Shown in pieces: positions 38,143-46,838 of a stretch of 64,000 bases of DNA (position 1 is the stretch's first letter; each line of letters opens with the position of its first letter). A program made the position numbers and the translations under genes. This DNA is from Chryseobacterium sp. JM1 (GTDB lineage Bacteria; Bacteroidota; Bacteroidia; Flavobacteriales; Weeksellaceae), in NCBI RefSeq assembly GCF_000737715.1, contig NZ_JPRN01000001.1, forward strand, positions 372,001-436,000, in the 5' to 3' direction. The notes under the pieces are model-generated. The model was not told the origin of the DNA and ran no database searches. It was given only the letters and a program-made list of their open reading frames with translations.

Positions 38143-39012
38143 ATGAAAAAAATCTTTACTGTTTTAGGATTAATTTCCGCTACGGCATTTATGAATGCTC
38201 AGATTGTGATTAATGAGGTATATGGTGGAGGCAGTGGAGGTGCTGCTGTATACATTAATGATTACGTAGAACTTATAAACTTAGGCAGCTCTGCTGCTAC
38301 TTTATCAAATGCTACATTACAGTATGCATCTGCAACCGGAACTTTTAACACCTATGCTACTTTACCGGCAGCAATAACTTTAGCTCCAGGGCAAAAGTAT
38401 TTGATTGAAATGGTTCCAAGTACACCCAATACGGCAGGACAACCTCTTCCAACTGCGGACTTTAGAGTTTTGAATAATACAAGTTTTACCAACGGAAACG
38501 TCTTTAGTGGAGGATTCAACATGGCAGCAGGTAGTGGTAAGATCGTGTTAGCGACAGGTGCTGTTCAGGTTTCTTCTCCAACCAGTGCAAATGTAGTGGA
38601 TTTTGTTGGATATGGTTCGGCTACTATGTTTGAAGGAACAGCGGCTGCTCCAACTCCGGATGCTACAACTTCTGTTACCAGAAATGGTGCTGATACCAAT
38701 AATAATGCAGCTGATTTTACAAAGACAGCTCCAACACCACAAAATACAACTTCAGGTTCACTAGCTGTTTCTGATGTTAAAAATGCTAAAGCTGGAAACT
38801 TTATCAAAAACACTTTCGTAAAAAGCGACGAAATTACTTTCGGTGCTGATGTGAAAGATTTAAAAGTGTACAACATGTTCGGACAGGTGGTAAAGTCTGC
38901 TTCTGTAAAACAAAACGGAACGGTAAACGTTTCTGAGTTAGCAAAAGGAAACTATATCGTAACAGGAACTGTAAACAACGAGCCTGTATCTCAGAAGATC
39001 TTAAAGGACTAA
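38143..39012 (+). CDS. Lamin-tail-domain T9SS-secreted protein
   Basis: A 289-residue exported protein. I start at ATG 38143 because the longer frame runs through a terminator and the true signal peptide is MKKIFTVLGLISATAFMNAQ. A lamin-tail-like domain follows (IVINEVYGGGSGGAAVYIND, then DYVELINLGSSAATLS and FVGYGSATMFEG). The end is a T9SS sorting domain with LKVYNMFGQVVKSA and SQKILKD. Its sorting domain is close to that of the preceding gene. Lamin-tail domains in bacteria are often surface adhesion or nuclease-associated modules. Confidence 0.85.
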   Translation: MKKIFTVLGLISATAFMNAQIVINEVYGGGSGGAAVYINDYVELINLGSSAATLSNATLQYASATGTFNTYATLPAAITLAPGQKYLIEMVPSTPNTAGQPLPTADFRVLNNTSFTNGNVFSGGFNMAAGSGKIVLATGAVQVSSPTSANVVDFVGYGSATMFEGTAAAPTPDATTSVTRNGADTNNNAADFTKTAPTPQNTTSGSLAVSDVKNAKAGNFIKNTFVKSDEITFGADVKDLKVYNMFGQVVKSASVKQNGTVNVSELAKGNYIVTGTVNNEPVSQKILKD

Positions 39013-39040
39013 TTTCTTAGTTTCTTTTAAAGAATACACG

Positions 39041-39077
39041 CTCCGGCCATTTCGAAGAAATGGCCGGAGTTTTTTTT
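39041..39077 (+). terminator. Terminator of the lamin-tail gene
   Basis: CTCCGGCCATTTC and GAAATGGCCGGAG form a perfect 13-bp stem with a GAA loop, followed by eight T residues. Confidence 0.95.
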
Positions 39078-39743
39078 GTAAAATCACACCTTATAGTTGA
39101 GTTTTATTTGAAATTTATTAATTAATACTTTTAAACCTGTAGAATATATTTCTTTTAAAGCGTATTCTTTGAAGATCCTTGTTTTTTGTGGTACTGTTTT
39201 TGATATATTCCATATAGAAATAACAGCCGGGATATTTGGCTAGAGTAAGATGGATTAAATCTGTTTAAAAGAATTTAAAAGTTAGTTTTCAATATAACAT
39301 GTTAAAAGAAGCAGCTGTACTTTACAGTTGCTTTTTTATTTAAACCAAATTCATGGAAACGACCCAGTCTCAAACGCTATAACGTATCGTTATCTAAAAT
39401 ATATCTGTTGATTTTAAAACATTAAGATCAATGAAGGATGTAAGGTTAGTTAAGAAAAAATCATATGGATTTTTTTAAGTTGTACGTCTTAAATCGAAGC
39501 GAAAGCTTAATATTCTTAAAAGCTTAACAAGAATCTTAAAGGTTTGAATTTTTGCTCTAGCAGATAATATAAAGCAGATTAGAAAAAGTAGAAATCTGCA
39601 TCATCTCCATAATCTGCGTGAAATTTTAGAAGCAAAGGAAATAATGGCAATTTTAAATTTTTTTATCAGATAATTGCAAGGAAACTATTAGAAATAAATG
39701 CCCAATAATAACTTCCAGCCTCCCTCTTCCAGCTTGCATCTCC
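39078..39743. other. Spacer with an orphan terminator and repeats
   Basis: No gene is visible in about 665 bp. A terminator lies at 39309-39337 with no gene upstream. There is a perfect small palindrome, ATAACG-TAT-CGTTAT (about 39379-39393). The right end carries AATCTGC words related to the 3847 repeat and a CTTCCAGCCTCCCTCTTCCA tract (39710-39741), which is purine-rich in the sense of the gene at 39744. Confidence 0.55.
39309..39337 (+). terminator. Orphan intrinsic terminator
   Basis: AAGCAGCTGTA and TACAGTTGCTT form an 11-bp stem with one G-T pair and a 3-base loop, followed by T residues. It is 230 bp beyond the previous terminator, so a short RNA may lie between them. Confidence 0.75.
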
Positions 39744-42566
39744 TTAATACCAGCCTCTTCTAGCTGCGTTGATGACCGCTCCAAGATTAAGGACAAGCGT
39801 ATATCTCATGCGTTTAGCATAATCTTTAAAAGAAGGCTCAAAACCTAAGGACGACTGTATCGGGAAATAAACTTCAAGGAAATCCGGAATCACCCTCACT
39901 TTAATACCACTGTCCCAGATGAATTCTGCAGGACGGTTTTTGTTTTTATACATTCCGACATCCGCATAAACATGGAATATCTTCCACACACTTGAATCTA
40001 CATTGAAAGACGTGATCCACTGATTGACAGATCCGGGAAGAAAAGATTTAAATCCTCCATCAGCCAAGATAAACTGTTGGGCAAGTAATCCACTGTTGGC
40101 ACTTTCACCCAATAGATTGTAGGAGAAAGAATAGTTTGAAACCCTTGATATTCCATAGTTGAACATATTATTTCGGGTCTCATTCCTTACGAAATAACCG
40201 GCAAATAATCTGACGCTCAGTTTCTGCTTTGGAGCAAACTCCCATCTGTAAAATCCTTCAGCAGTTATTTTATTGAAATCTTCCATACCCTGAGTGCTTA
40301 AACTTAAGCTTTTTTCATGGATCATCTGGCTGTCACTGTAGCCATAACCGGCAGTCCATAGATTGTATTTACCATAGTCTCTGTTGGCAACCATTTTTGG
40401 ACTCAGATCTCTTTCCAGATAATTGTAGGAGAATCCAATACTTCTGCTGACCGTACTTCGTGGATTTTTTCTAAAGCTGAAACTCGAAAATATCGAACCT
40501 TTTCTGTAAGCCAATCCATAATCATAATGGAAATAAGATCCCGACACTCCAAACGTAATACTTCTGAAAATACTTTCAGCAGGAAGAAAAGAGTAGGAGA
40601 CTGCTCCTGATCCCGTCAGTTTTCCGGTTCCGGTACTGTACGTTGGAGTAAATGAATACAGAAACTTCTGATCAAACAAAGACTGGTTTTTTAAATTCAC
40701 ACCCAGAAGGAATTTATCATAAGTATTATTAAAACGCACCCTTGGACTGATGTATATTTCGTTGTATTCAGGATTTGGTATGTCCTTAATCAGCTTGAAT
40801 TTTATTTTTTTTGCATTCGAAAACAGACCTTTTGCATACAGGAAGTTGTCTCTGTATTTAGATTCAGGGAAGATATAGCCACTGTTAAGGGTTACTTTGT
40901 GAATGTCTTCAGAAGCAGGAAGAGCGAAATTCGTGATTCTTTCGTCTTGTTCTGTTTCTATCCAGTAAGATTTTTTCTCACCTTCACTGGTCTTGGTTTC
41001 CAGTTTTACAGGAATCGGAGAGTCTGTATTTTTTGCGATTTTAATATTTAAAGAATCATCTTCTTTTCTGACATTTTTCAGCCTGAAATTAACTCTGTTT
41101 TTTTGTTTTAAGAAATCTGAGAGATACGCTGATGTCTTATCTTTTTCAGCCAGTTCCTTCAGAAATTCTTCCGGATCTATTTTTCTGTCCGTATTTTTGA
41201 CGATATAATCTTTCAAAATAGCGTTGAAATGATCATACCCCATTTTTTCCGCCGTATAATTGAAAAGACTTCCCGTTTCAAAACTGCTGACCGCCATATG
41301 ATTAAAATTGCTCAACACCGTGAATTTTTCACTGATCTTCTGATCAAGGTTCTGAGACATGATGTATTGATACGATAATCCGTAACGGTCGATCAGTTTT
41401 ACCTGAGAAGCATGGAAGAGTTTCAGAGGTTTTACCCCGAAAATTTTTGTTTCCGGAAGATTGCCCAATAATTTGGTGTCTTTGTAAAACTTTTGAAGAT
41501 ACTGGATTTCCAGATACGATTTTAAACCGTTTTTAAACCAGTGATGTTCCAGCTTATCTGCGATGATACTTTCGTCAAGGATCTTTTTGGTAATGATTCC
41601 GAAATAGTCGAGATCTGTTTTCTCAGAATCGTTGAACAGCTGAAATCTGAATTTCCAGAAAGCAATATCATTATTTCCGAAGAAATCTTCCGAAGACCTG
41701 AATTTATCAGATATAAAAAGATTTTTTGGAAGGAAACCTATCTTCTCTTTAATGAACTTTAAATGCAAAGGAAGGTAAAATTCGAGATTTTGCTTTTCTT
41801 CCGGCTTCAGATTATAGCCGAACTTGATTTCCATATCTGATCCATCCACATTGACTTTTATGGAAGGAAGCCCGCTCTGTGAGATTACGAATTCAGGATC
41901 AGAGTCAAGATATCCCTTAAATGAATTCATCTGAACCTGTGGGAGATTCCCTTCGATAAAACTGTTGGGAGGAAGATCAAAATTAACGGTCCAGAAAGTA
42001 TTGAAACTTACGGACTCTTCGATATCATGATAATTTCTTTTGGAAATATTGTCCGGATCAAAATGATCCGGAACAATAAAGAAATATTTTAAGGCTGTCA
42101 TTGTATCAGTTGTGCCGTAACCTGTAAATTTCTTATCAGGAAGAGACATACTGTAATGAAGCTGTAAGGTAATACTTTCACCAGGCTTTAAAGCTTCTGC
42201 TAAAGGAAGAAAAAGATTTTCATCCGTCTTGGAACTTACTGGAACGGGCTGCTGTGCTGAATTTTTGATCTCTAAATCCAGAAGCTTACCAAGTTGTTCA
42301 GGTTTTGCAAAATGAAGATCACTGCTGCGGTCTTCAAGTTTTCTGTAAACCAGAGAGGTCCCTTTTTTGTTATAAGCAGAAACCCAATTGAGAAGTTTCA
42401 CCGAGTGCAGGTCTTTGTCGGAATGATTGTGGTACACAATTTCCTGATTGACCTCCAGCGTTTTTCTGTCGGCAGATAATTTCGCTTCAATGTATATGCT
42501 GTCTTTTTGCCCAGAAACCTGTACAATTCCCCAAAACAAAACAAGGCATGTGGTGATCTTTTTCAA
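39744..42566 (-). CDS. Degenerate M1-peptidase-like protein fused to a beta-barrel
   Basis: A 940-residue exported protein. The signal peptide (residues 1-19, ending QVSGQ) begins at a TTG. Residues 20-500 resemble the aminopeptidase N (M1) fold, with an N-terminal sandwich and a catalytic-like region. Where M1 enzymes have HEXXHQWF, this protein has DKLEHHWF (337-344), followed by KNGLKSYLE instead of the usual DEGFA-Y. The zinc-ligand His and catalytic Glu are therefore absent. The C-terminal 330 residues (about 600-940) look like an outer-membrane barrel. It is probably a non-catalytic binding protein. Confidence 0.65.
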   Translation of the reverse strand: MKKITTCLVLFWGIVQVSGQKDSIYIEAKLSADRKTLEVNQEIVYHNHSDKDLHSVKLLNWVSAYNKKGTSLVYRKLEDRSSDLHFAKPEQLGKLLDLEIKNSAQQPVPVSSKTDENLFLPLAEALKPGESITLQLHYSMSLPDKKFTGYGTTDTMTALKYFFIVPDHFDPDNISKRNYHDIEESVSFNTFWTVNFDLPPNSFIEGNLPQVQMNSFKGYLDSDPEFVISQSGLPSIKVNVDGSDMEIKFGYNLKPEEKQNLEFYLPLHLKFIKEKIGFLPKNLFISDKFRSSEDFFGNNDIAFWKFRFQLFNDSEKTDLDYFGIITKKILDESIIADKLEHHWFKNGLKSYLEIQYLQKFYKDTKLLGNLPETKIFGVKPLKLFHASQVKLIDRYGLSYQYIMSQNLDQKISEKFTVLSNFNHMAVSSFETGSLFNYTAEKMGYDHFNAILKDYIVKNTDRKIDPEEFLKELAEKDKTSAYLSDFLKQKNRVNFRLKNVRKEDDSLNIKIAKNTDSPIPVKLETKTSEGEKKSYWIETEQDERITNFALPASEDIHKVTLNSGYIFPESKYRDNFLYAKGLFSNAKKIKFKLIKDIPNPEYNEIYISPRVRFNNTYDKFLLGVNLKNQSLFDQKFLYSFTPTYSTGTGKLTGSGAVSYSFLPAESIFRSITFGVSGSYFHYDYGLAYRKGSIFSSFSFRKNPRSTVSRSIGFSYNYLERDLSPKMVANRDYGKYNLWTAGYGYSDSQMIHEKSLSLSTQGMEDFNKITAEGFYRWEFAPKQKLSVRLFAGYFVRNETRNNMFNYGISRVSNYSFSYNLLGESANSGLLAQQFILADGGFKSFLPGSVNQWITSFNVDSSVWKIFHVYADVGMYKNKNRPAEFIWDSGIKVRVIPDFLEVYFPIQSSLGFEPSFKDYAKRMRYTLVLNLGAVINAARRGWY

Positions 42567-42620
42567 TATCCTGTGATAAAGCCCAAATATAAACTTATTT
42601 TGAATATATTCAACAGCGTT

Positions 42621-44000
42621 TTATCCTTGGATGGTATTTTTTTGCAAAGAATTAACATACGCGTTCCAGCCCTCGTTTTTATACGTGATAGCAGCCGTTT
42701 CAGGATCGTCAGATTTATAAATTCCTCTGCCTACAATGATGAAGTCGGAGTGAAGCATTTTGAAGACATGTTCAGGCGTATTGTACTGTTGCCCTTTTCC
42801 GTCTCCTGAATCTGCAAGATTAACACCCGGAGTGAAAAGCAAAAGCTCTTCAGGAATCTGATTCTGAGATACCCCACCGATTACGTTTGGATGCGATAAT
42901 GCCACTTTCAGAGCTTCTTCACGGTAACTTGCTGTAGTCAGTGCTCCTTTGGAAGACATTCCTACAATGGCTACAACCCCTACATTTTTAAAGCAGTCCA
43001 GAGATTCAAATCCTCCGATCACCTGTGAGGTCACGAAATCTGCCCAGTCTGTAATTTTAAATACACCGCTGGTAAACTGAAGTTCCTGCGTGTTGCCGAT
43101 ATCTGCAAACTTTCTGTCCTCCATCAATAAGAACTGGTGTTTTTCAGCCAATGCTTTTAACGGAAGAATTGTTTTTTCATAGTCAAAATCTGAAATGATG
43201 TCAATATGCGTTTTCAATGCAATCACGTGAGGTCCTACTTTTTCGGCAAGAGCAAGTAATTCCTGTGTAGTAGTGACATCAGCCGATGCAATAAGGTTTG
43301 ATTTTTTAGCCAAAGCCGTTTCAAGTAACTTTTTAGAAACTGAATGCTGTGCGTGCGCAAGTTTCTGCTCATAAGAACTTCTTGTCTTTTCCTCAAACTG
43401 AATATGATTTCCCTGAAGGAAATCCTGAATTCTTTTAACCTCTTCATCAGACAGTTCCCCGGTTTCCTGAAGAATCGTACAAACTTCTGAAATATTGAAA
43501 AGCGTGTGAACTCTGTATCCTTTGTTTTCCAATAGCTGTTTTCCGCCTTGCTCTCTGTCAAGAACCACAACGATGTCAGCTACTTTCAGATCTTCCTGTT
43601 CTACCTCTGCAATGGTTTCTACAAGAGATTTTCCGGAAGTAATCACATCTTCCACCAAAAGACAGTTCTGTCCTTTCTGATAAATTCCTTCGATCAGCTT
43701 TTTCGTTCCGTAGTTTTTGGCTTCTTTTCTTTTAATAATTAATGGAATATAACTTTCCAAAGACATAGCAGTAGCCATCGGAAGCGCTGCATAAGGCACC
43801 CCGCAGATTAAATCGAAATTATCCAACGGAAGCATTTCCAATAGATAATTAGCCAGATTTTTTAAAATTTTCGGGTCTGAAGCCAAAGGTCTCAGGTCTA
43901 CATAGAACGGACTTTCGATGCCGCTTTTCAAGGTAAACCTTCCAAATTTGATGATGCCCAGCTTGTAGCACTCTAAGAAAAATTCTTTTTTACTTTCCAT
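42621..44000 (-). CDS. pyrEF: Bifunctional OPRT / OMP decarboxylase (UMP synthase)
   Basis: A 459-residue fusion that converts orotate to OMP and then UMP. The N-terminal OPRT has the PRPP-binding VEDVITSGKS at residues 116-125. The C-terminal OMP decarboxylase has LKTHIDI at 262-268 and the catalytic DRKFADIGNT at 295-304, then VGRGIYKSDDP near the end. The order PyrE-PyrF and the DRKFADIGNT motif are those of eukaryotic UMP synthase, unlike the separate enzymes of most bacteria. A TAAATTTG promoter element (44020-44027) lies just upstream. Confidence 0.94.
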   Translation of the reverse strand: MESKKEFFLECYKLGIIKFGRFTLKSGIESPFYVDLRPLASDPKILKNLANYLLEMLPLDNFDLICGVPYAALPMATAMSLESYIPLIIKRKEAKNYGTKKLIEGIYQKGQNCLLVEDVITSGKSLVETIAEVEQEDLKVADIVVVLDREQGGKQLLENKGYRVHTLFNISEVCTILQETGELSDEEVKRIQDFLQGNHIQFEEKTRSSYEQKLAHAQHSVSKKLLETALAKKSNLIASADVTTTQELLALAEKVGPHVIALKTHIDIISDFDYEKTILPLKALAEKHQFLLMEDRKFADIGNTQELQFTSGVFKITDWADFVTSQVIGGFESLDCFKNVGVVAIVGMSSKGALTTASYREEALKVALSHPNVIGGVSQNQIPEELLLFTPGVNLADSGDGKGQQYNTPEHVFKMLHSDFIIVGRGIYKSDDPETAAITYKNEGWNAYVNSLQKNTIQG

Positions 44001-44075
44001 TATTTTTTATTAGATACTGCAAATTTAATGATTTGAAATAAGGCTTAAAAATTTATCCGTCATTTGTCAATAAAA

Positions 44076-44103
44076 AACCATCCCGAAATGTTTCAGGATG
44101 GTT
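44076..44103 (-). terminator. Terminator of the DUF1232 gene
   Basis: On the minus strand AACCATCCTGAAA and TTTCGGGATGGTT form a 13-bp stem with one wobble pair, followed by TTTTTTATTG. It lies 22 bp beyond the stop codon. Confidence 0.85.
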
Positions 44104-44124
44104 GAAGAATATTTCTGTAAATTA

Positions 44125-44466
44125 TTATTTTACAATTTCTGCGTCGATAACTTTTGTTCCGTTCAGCCTCTGTTCAGCTTCCCACAGTAAGAATTTGTCC
44201 ACTTCTTTGATCAGCTTTGGAATCGTAAGCGATAATACCGCCAGGTCATCCATGACACCCAATACAGGGACCGCAAACTCAGGAAGAAGGTCAATAGGGG
44301 AGATCACATATAAAAGTCCCAGAAGCGGAAGGATAATGTCAATGGATCTCATAGGATATTCTCCTTTTCTCCATAGTTTTACCATTCTGAATATATCAGG
44401 GATTTTTTTTACGAAACCTTTGTGGCTGATGGCTTCTTTTGCAAGATTCAATTTTGAATATTTCAT
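44125..44466 (-). CDS. YkvA family (DUF1232) membrane protein
   Basis: A 113-residue protein with the family core: LLPLLGLLYVISPIDLLPEF at about residues 47-66 followed by GVMDDLAVLSL. These form a helical hairpin in the membrane. The function is not established. It is the last gene of the run thioredoxin-like (45139), TlpA (44551), DUF1232, with gaps of 48 and 84 bp, so it may be an operon member. Confidence 0.88.
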   Translation of the reverse strand: MKYSKLNLAKEAISHKGFVKKIPDIFRMVKLWRKGEYPMRSIDIILPLLGLLYVISPIDLLPEFAVPVLGVMDDLAVLSLTIPKLIKEVDKFLLWEAEQRLNGTKVIDAEIVK

Positions 44467-44550
44467 TTTGTGTTTAGTTTTAATAAATTTTTCAACACAG
44501 TAAATTTCGCAAATTTTATACCAATAAACTATAAAATTTAGTTAAAAAAA

Positions 44551-45090
44551 TTACTTGATGATATTATCAATGAACTGATGCACAGTCTCTGTGTTCCAAT
44601 CTCTGTAGGCATCCTCCTTGATGATGATCCTTCCATGCTGATCGATAAGAAACGTGGTAGGAAATACTTTAGGAAGTATTTTTTCTGAGATAGGACTTTG
44701 GGCAATATAGACAGGAACGTTGTAATTATTTTCTTTTAAAAATTTTACGACCGCCTCTTCCTTATCATTCATCGCAATAAGGACAAAATCTACATTCCCT
44801 TTTCTTGAATCATATAATTTCTGAATGGTAGGCCATTCTTTTCTACAAGGTGGACACCATGTTCCCCAGAAATTCAGGAAAACAGGTTTGTTTTTAAAAG
44901 CTTTAAGATTCGTACTCGGTACATTGATTCCTTTCAGCTCAACATCATAATCCTCTTCACTTACATGCACGGCATTTTCAATCGTAGCGATCGGGAAAAA
45001 CTGATCTCTCAGGTATTCCTTCAGTCCCGGGACAAAAGCTACCACACCAATGATGATGATAAGGACAATATAAATGATATTCTTTTTCAT
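44551..45090 (-). CDS. TlpA-type thiol-disulfide oxidoreductase
   Basis: A 179-residue membrane-anchored thioredoxin-fold protein. An N-terminal helix (IIYIVLIIIIGVVAFVPGL, about residues 5-23) places the domain in the periplasm. The redox motif is GTWCPPCRKEW, and the cis-proline loop is VFPTTFLIDQ. TlpA/ResA-like proteins reduce disulfides, for example in cytochrome c maturation. It lies between two other thiol-related or membrane genes. Confidence 0.93.
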   Translation of the reverse strand: MKKNIIYIVLIIIIGVVAFVPGLKEYLRDQFFPIATIENAVHVSEEDYDVELKGINVPSTNLKAFKNKPVFLNFWGTWCPPCRKEWPTIQKLYDSRKGNVDFVLIAMNDKEEAVVKFLKENNYNVPVYIAQSPISEKILPKVFPTTFLIDQHGRIIIKEDAYRDWNTETVHQFIDNIIK

Positions 45091-45138
45091 GCGTTGATCT
45101 TTACTGTTATTTTAAGCCGTATGGAATTCAATCTTGTA

Positions 45139-45702
45139 TTATAATAATTCTAAAATTTCCTGAACTGCATCCTTACCTCTGTTTTTGGCATAATACAATT
45201 GAAGATCGTTGTAAAAATTATCTTTCGGGTAAGCTTCAGGATTGGCCTTATGCTTCATTAAAAGTTCGTATCCGTATTTTGGACGGGGTCCCCATGAATT
45301 TTTCACATCGAAATCCTTGTCAAGGATGATCACTTTCGGGATAGATTCAGTTCCGTTGGTCATAAACTGTCCAATCAGGCTTTTATCACTGTCTCTAAGG
45401 AAAATTTTCACCTCATTGTGTCCTTGAAAAAAGGTAACAAGAGCAGGAACGGTAGCACTGGCATCACCGCACCACGCTTCTGAAATGATGAGAATCTTTC
45501 CGTCAAAATTTTTGACAGCTAATTCTTTTAACTGTTCTTCATCCGGAACATACTTTTTAAGTGTACGGTCCATTCTGTGAAGGCCCAGTTCGTAATATTG
45601 TTTGTATTCAATTTCCTGTTGAGTGGAAGGATTTTCTAATCTTTCTCTTCCGATGCGGATATATTCTTCAAAAGAAATACCCTGATCCCAGTAATTTTTC
45701 AT
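45139..45702 (-). CDS. Thioredoxin-family protein with single-Cys motif
   Basis: A 187-residue protein with a thioredoxin-like fold but no signal peptide. The usual CxxC is SEAWCGDASATVP, so only one cysteine is present, and the cis-Pro loop is SIPKVIILDKDFD. Homologues with WCGD are common in Bacteroidota and are annotated only as thioredoxin family. The lack of the second cysteine argues against ordinary disulfide exchange; a peroxiredoxin-like or binding role is possible. Genes downstream are TlpA and DUF1232. Confidence 0.85.
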   Translation of the reverse strand: MKNYWDQGISFEEYIRIGRERLENPSTQQEIEYKQYYELGLHRMDRTLKKYVPDEEQLKELAVKNFDGKILIISEAWCGDASATVPALVTFFQGHNEVKIFLRDSDKSLIGQFMTNGTESIPKVIILDKDFDVKNSWGPRPKYGYELLMKHKANPEAYPKDNFYNDLQLYYAKNRGKDAVQEILELL

Positions 45703-45717
45703 TACTAAAGTATTTTA

Positions 45718-46788
45718 TTAAAAATTATTGATGTTTCTTGTTTTGTTGATCAAAAACAGATCAGCCAGTACAAATGCAGCTAAGCTTTCCACTACAGGAA
45801 CCGCTCTTGGCACTACACATGGATCATGACGTCCTTTTCCTTCTACGGTCACAGGATTTCCGTATTTGTCTACACTGTCCTGAGGTCTTAAAATAGTAGC
45901 CACAGGCTTAAATGCCGCACGGAAATAAATATCCATTCCGTTGGAAATTCCTCCCTGGATTCCTCCTGAAAGATTGGATTTCGTTGTAAAATCGGTATTG
46001 AAAGCATCATTGTGCTCCTTTCCGGTCATTTTTGCTCCGCAGAAACCACTTCCGTATTCAAAACCTTTGCAGGCGTTGATATTTAGCATTGCTTTGCCCA
46101 ATTCAGCCTGAAGTTTGGAGAAAATAGGTTCTCCAATGCCAACAGGAACATTTTTGATTACGCACGTTACCGTACCACCGATTGTATTACCTTCCTTTTT
46201 GATTTCTTTGATCCTTTCGATCATTCTTTCTGCAGTTTCAGCATCAGGACAACGCACATCATTGCTTTCTGTTTTGGAAAAATCCAGTGCCTGATAAGGT
46301 TTTTCACAGAAAATATCGCCTACGGAAGAAACGTATGCATTGATCTCGATGCCTGACAAAAGCTGTTTAGCCAAAGCGCCAGCAACGACCCAGTTAATAG
46401 TTTCCCTTGCTGAAGATTTTCCGCCTCCGCGATAATCTCTTATCCCAAATTTCTGGTCATACGTGAAATCTGCATGACTCGGACGATAAGAATCTGCAAT
46501 ATGATCATAGTCCTTAGACTTCTGATTTTCATTTTCTATAATAAAACCTATTGGGGTACCTGTAGTTTTTCCCTCAAAGATTCCGGAAAGGAACTTTACC
46601 GTGTCGCTTTCTTTCCTTTGAGTGACTATCGCAGACTGGCCCGGTTTTCTACGATCCAATTCATATTGAATTTTATCGAAATCTACCGTTAATCCTGCCG
46701 GAAAATTATTGATGATACCGCCGTAAGCCACGCCGTGACTTTCTCCAAATGTTGTAAGACTGAGAAGATTACCTAATGTGTTGAACAT
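45718..46788 (-). CDS. aroC: Chorismate synthase
   Basis: Last step of the shikimate pathway, using reduced FMN to convert EPSP to chorismate. The 356 residues include the signature [18 protein letters not shown] (residues 15-32), [27 protein letters not shown] with the conserved catalytic region, and [15 protein letters not shown] near residue 318. It ends 15 bp before the thioredoxin-family gene, suggesting co-transcription. Confidence 0.97.
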   Translation of the reverse strand: MFNTLGNLLSLTTFGESHGVAYGGIINNFPAGLTVDFDKIQYELDRRKPGQSAIVTQRKESDTVKFLSGIFEGKTTGTPIGFIIENENQKSKDYDHIADSYRPSHADFTYDQKFGIRDYRGGGKSSARETINWVVAGALAKQLLSGIEINAYVSSVGDIFCEKPYQALDFSKTESNDVRCPDAETAERMIERIKEIKKEGNTIGGTVTCVIKNVPVGIGEPIFSKLQAELGKAMLNINACKGFEYGSGFCGAKMTGKEHNDAFNTDFTTKSNLSGGIQGGISNGMDIYFRAAFKPVATILRPQDSVDKYGNPVTVEGKGRHDPCVVPRAVPVVESLAAFVLADLFLINKTRNINNF

Positions 46789-46838
46789 GATACAAAATTA
46801 CCTATTTTTCTTCAGATATTAAAGTTTCTGGATTTGTT

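Noticed and set aside
44102..44503. Plus-strand frame of 133 codons opposite the DUF1232 gene
   Set aside because: It is the mirror of a recognisable family gene and shows no motif of its own.
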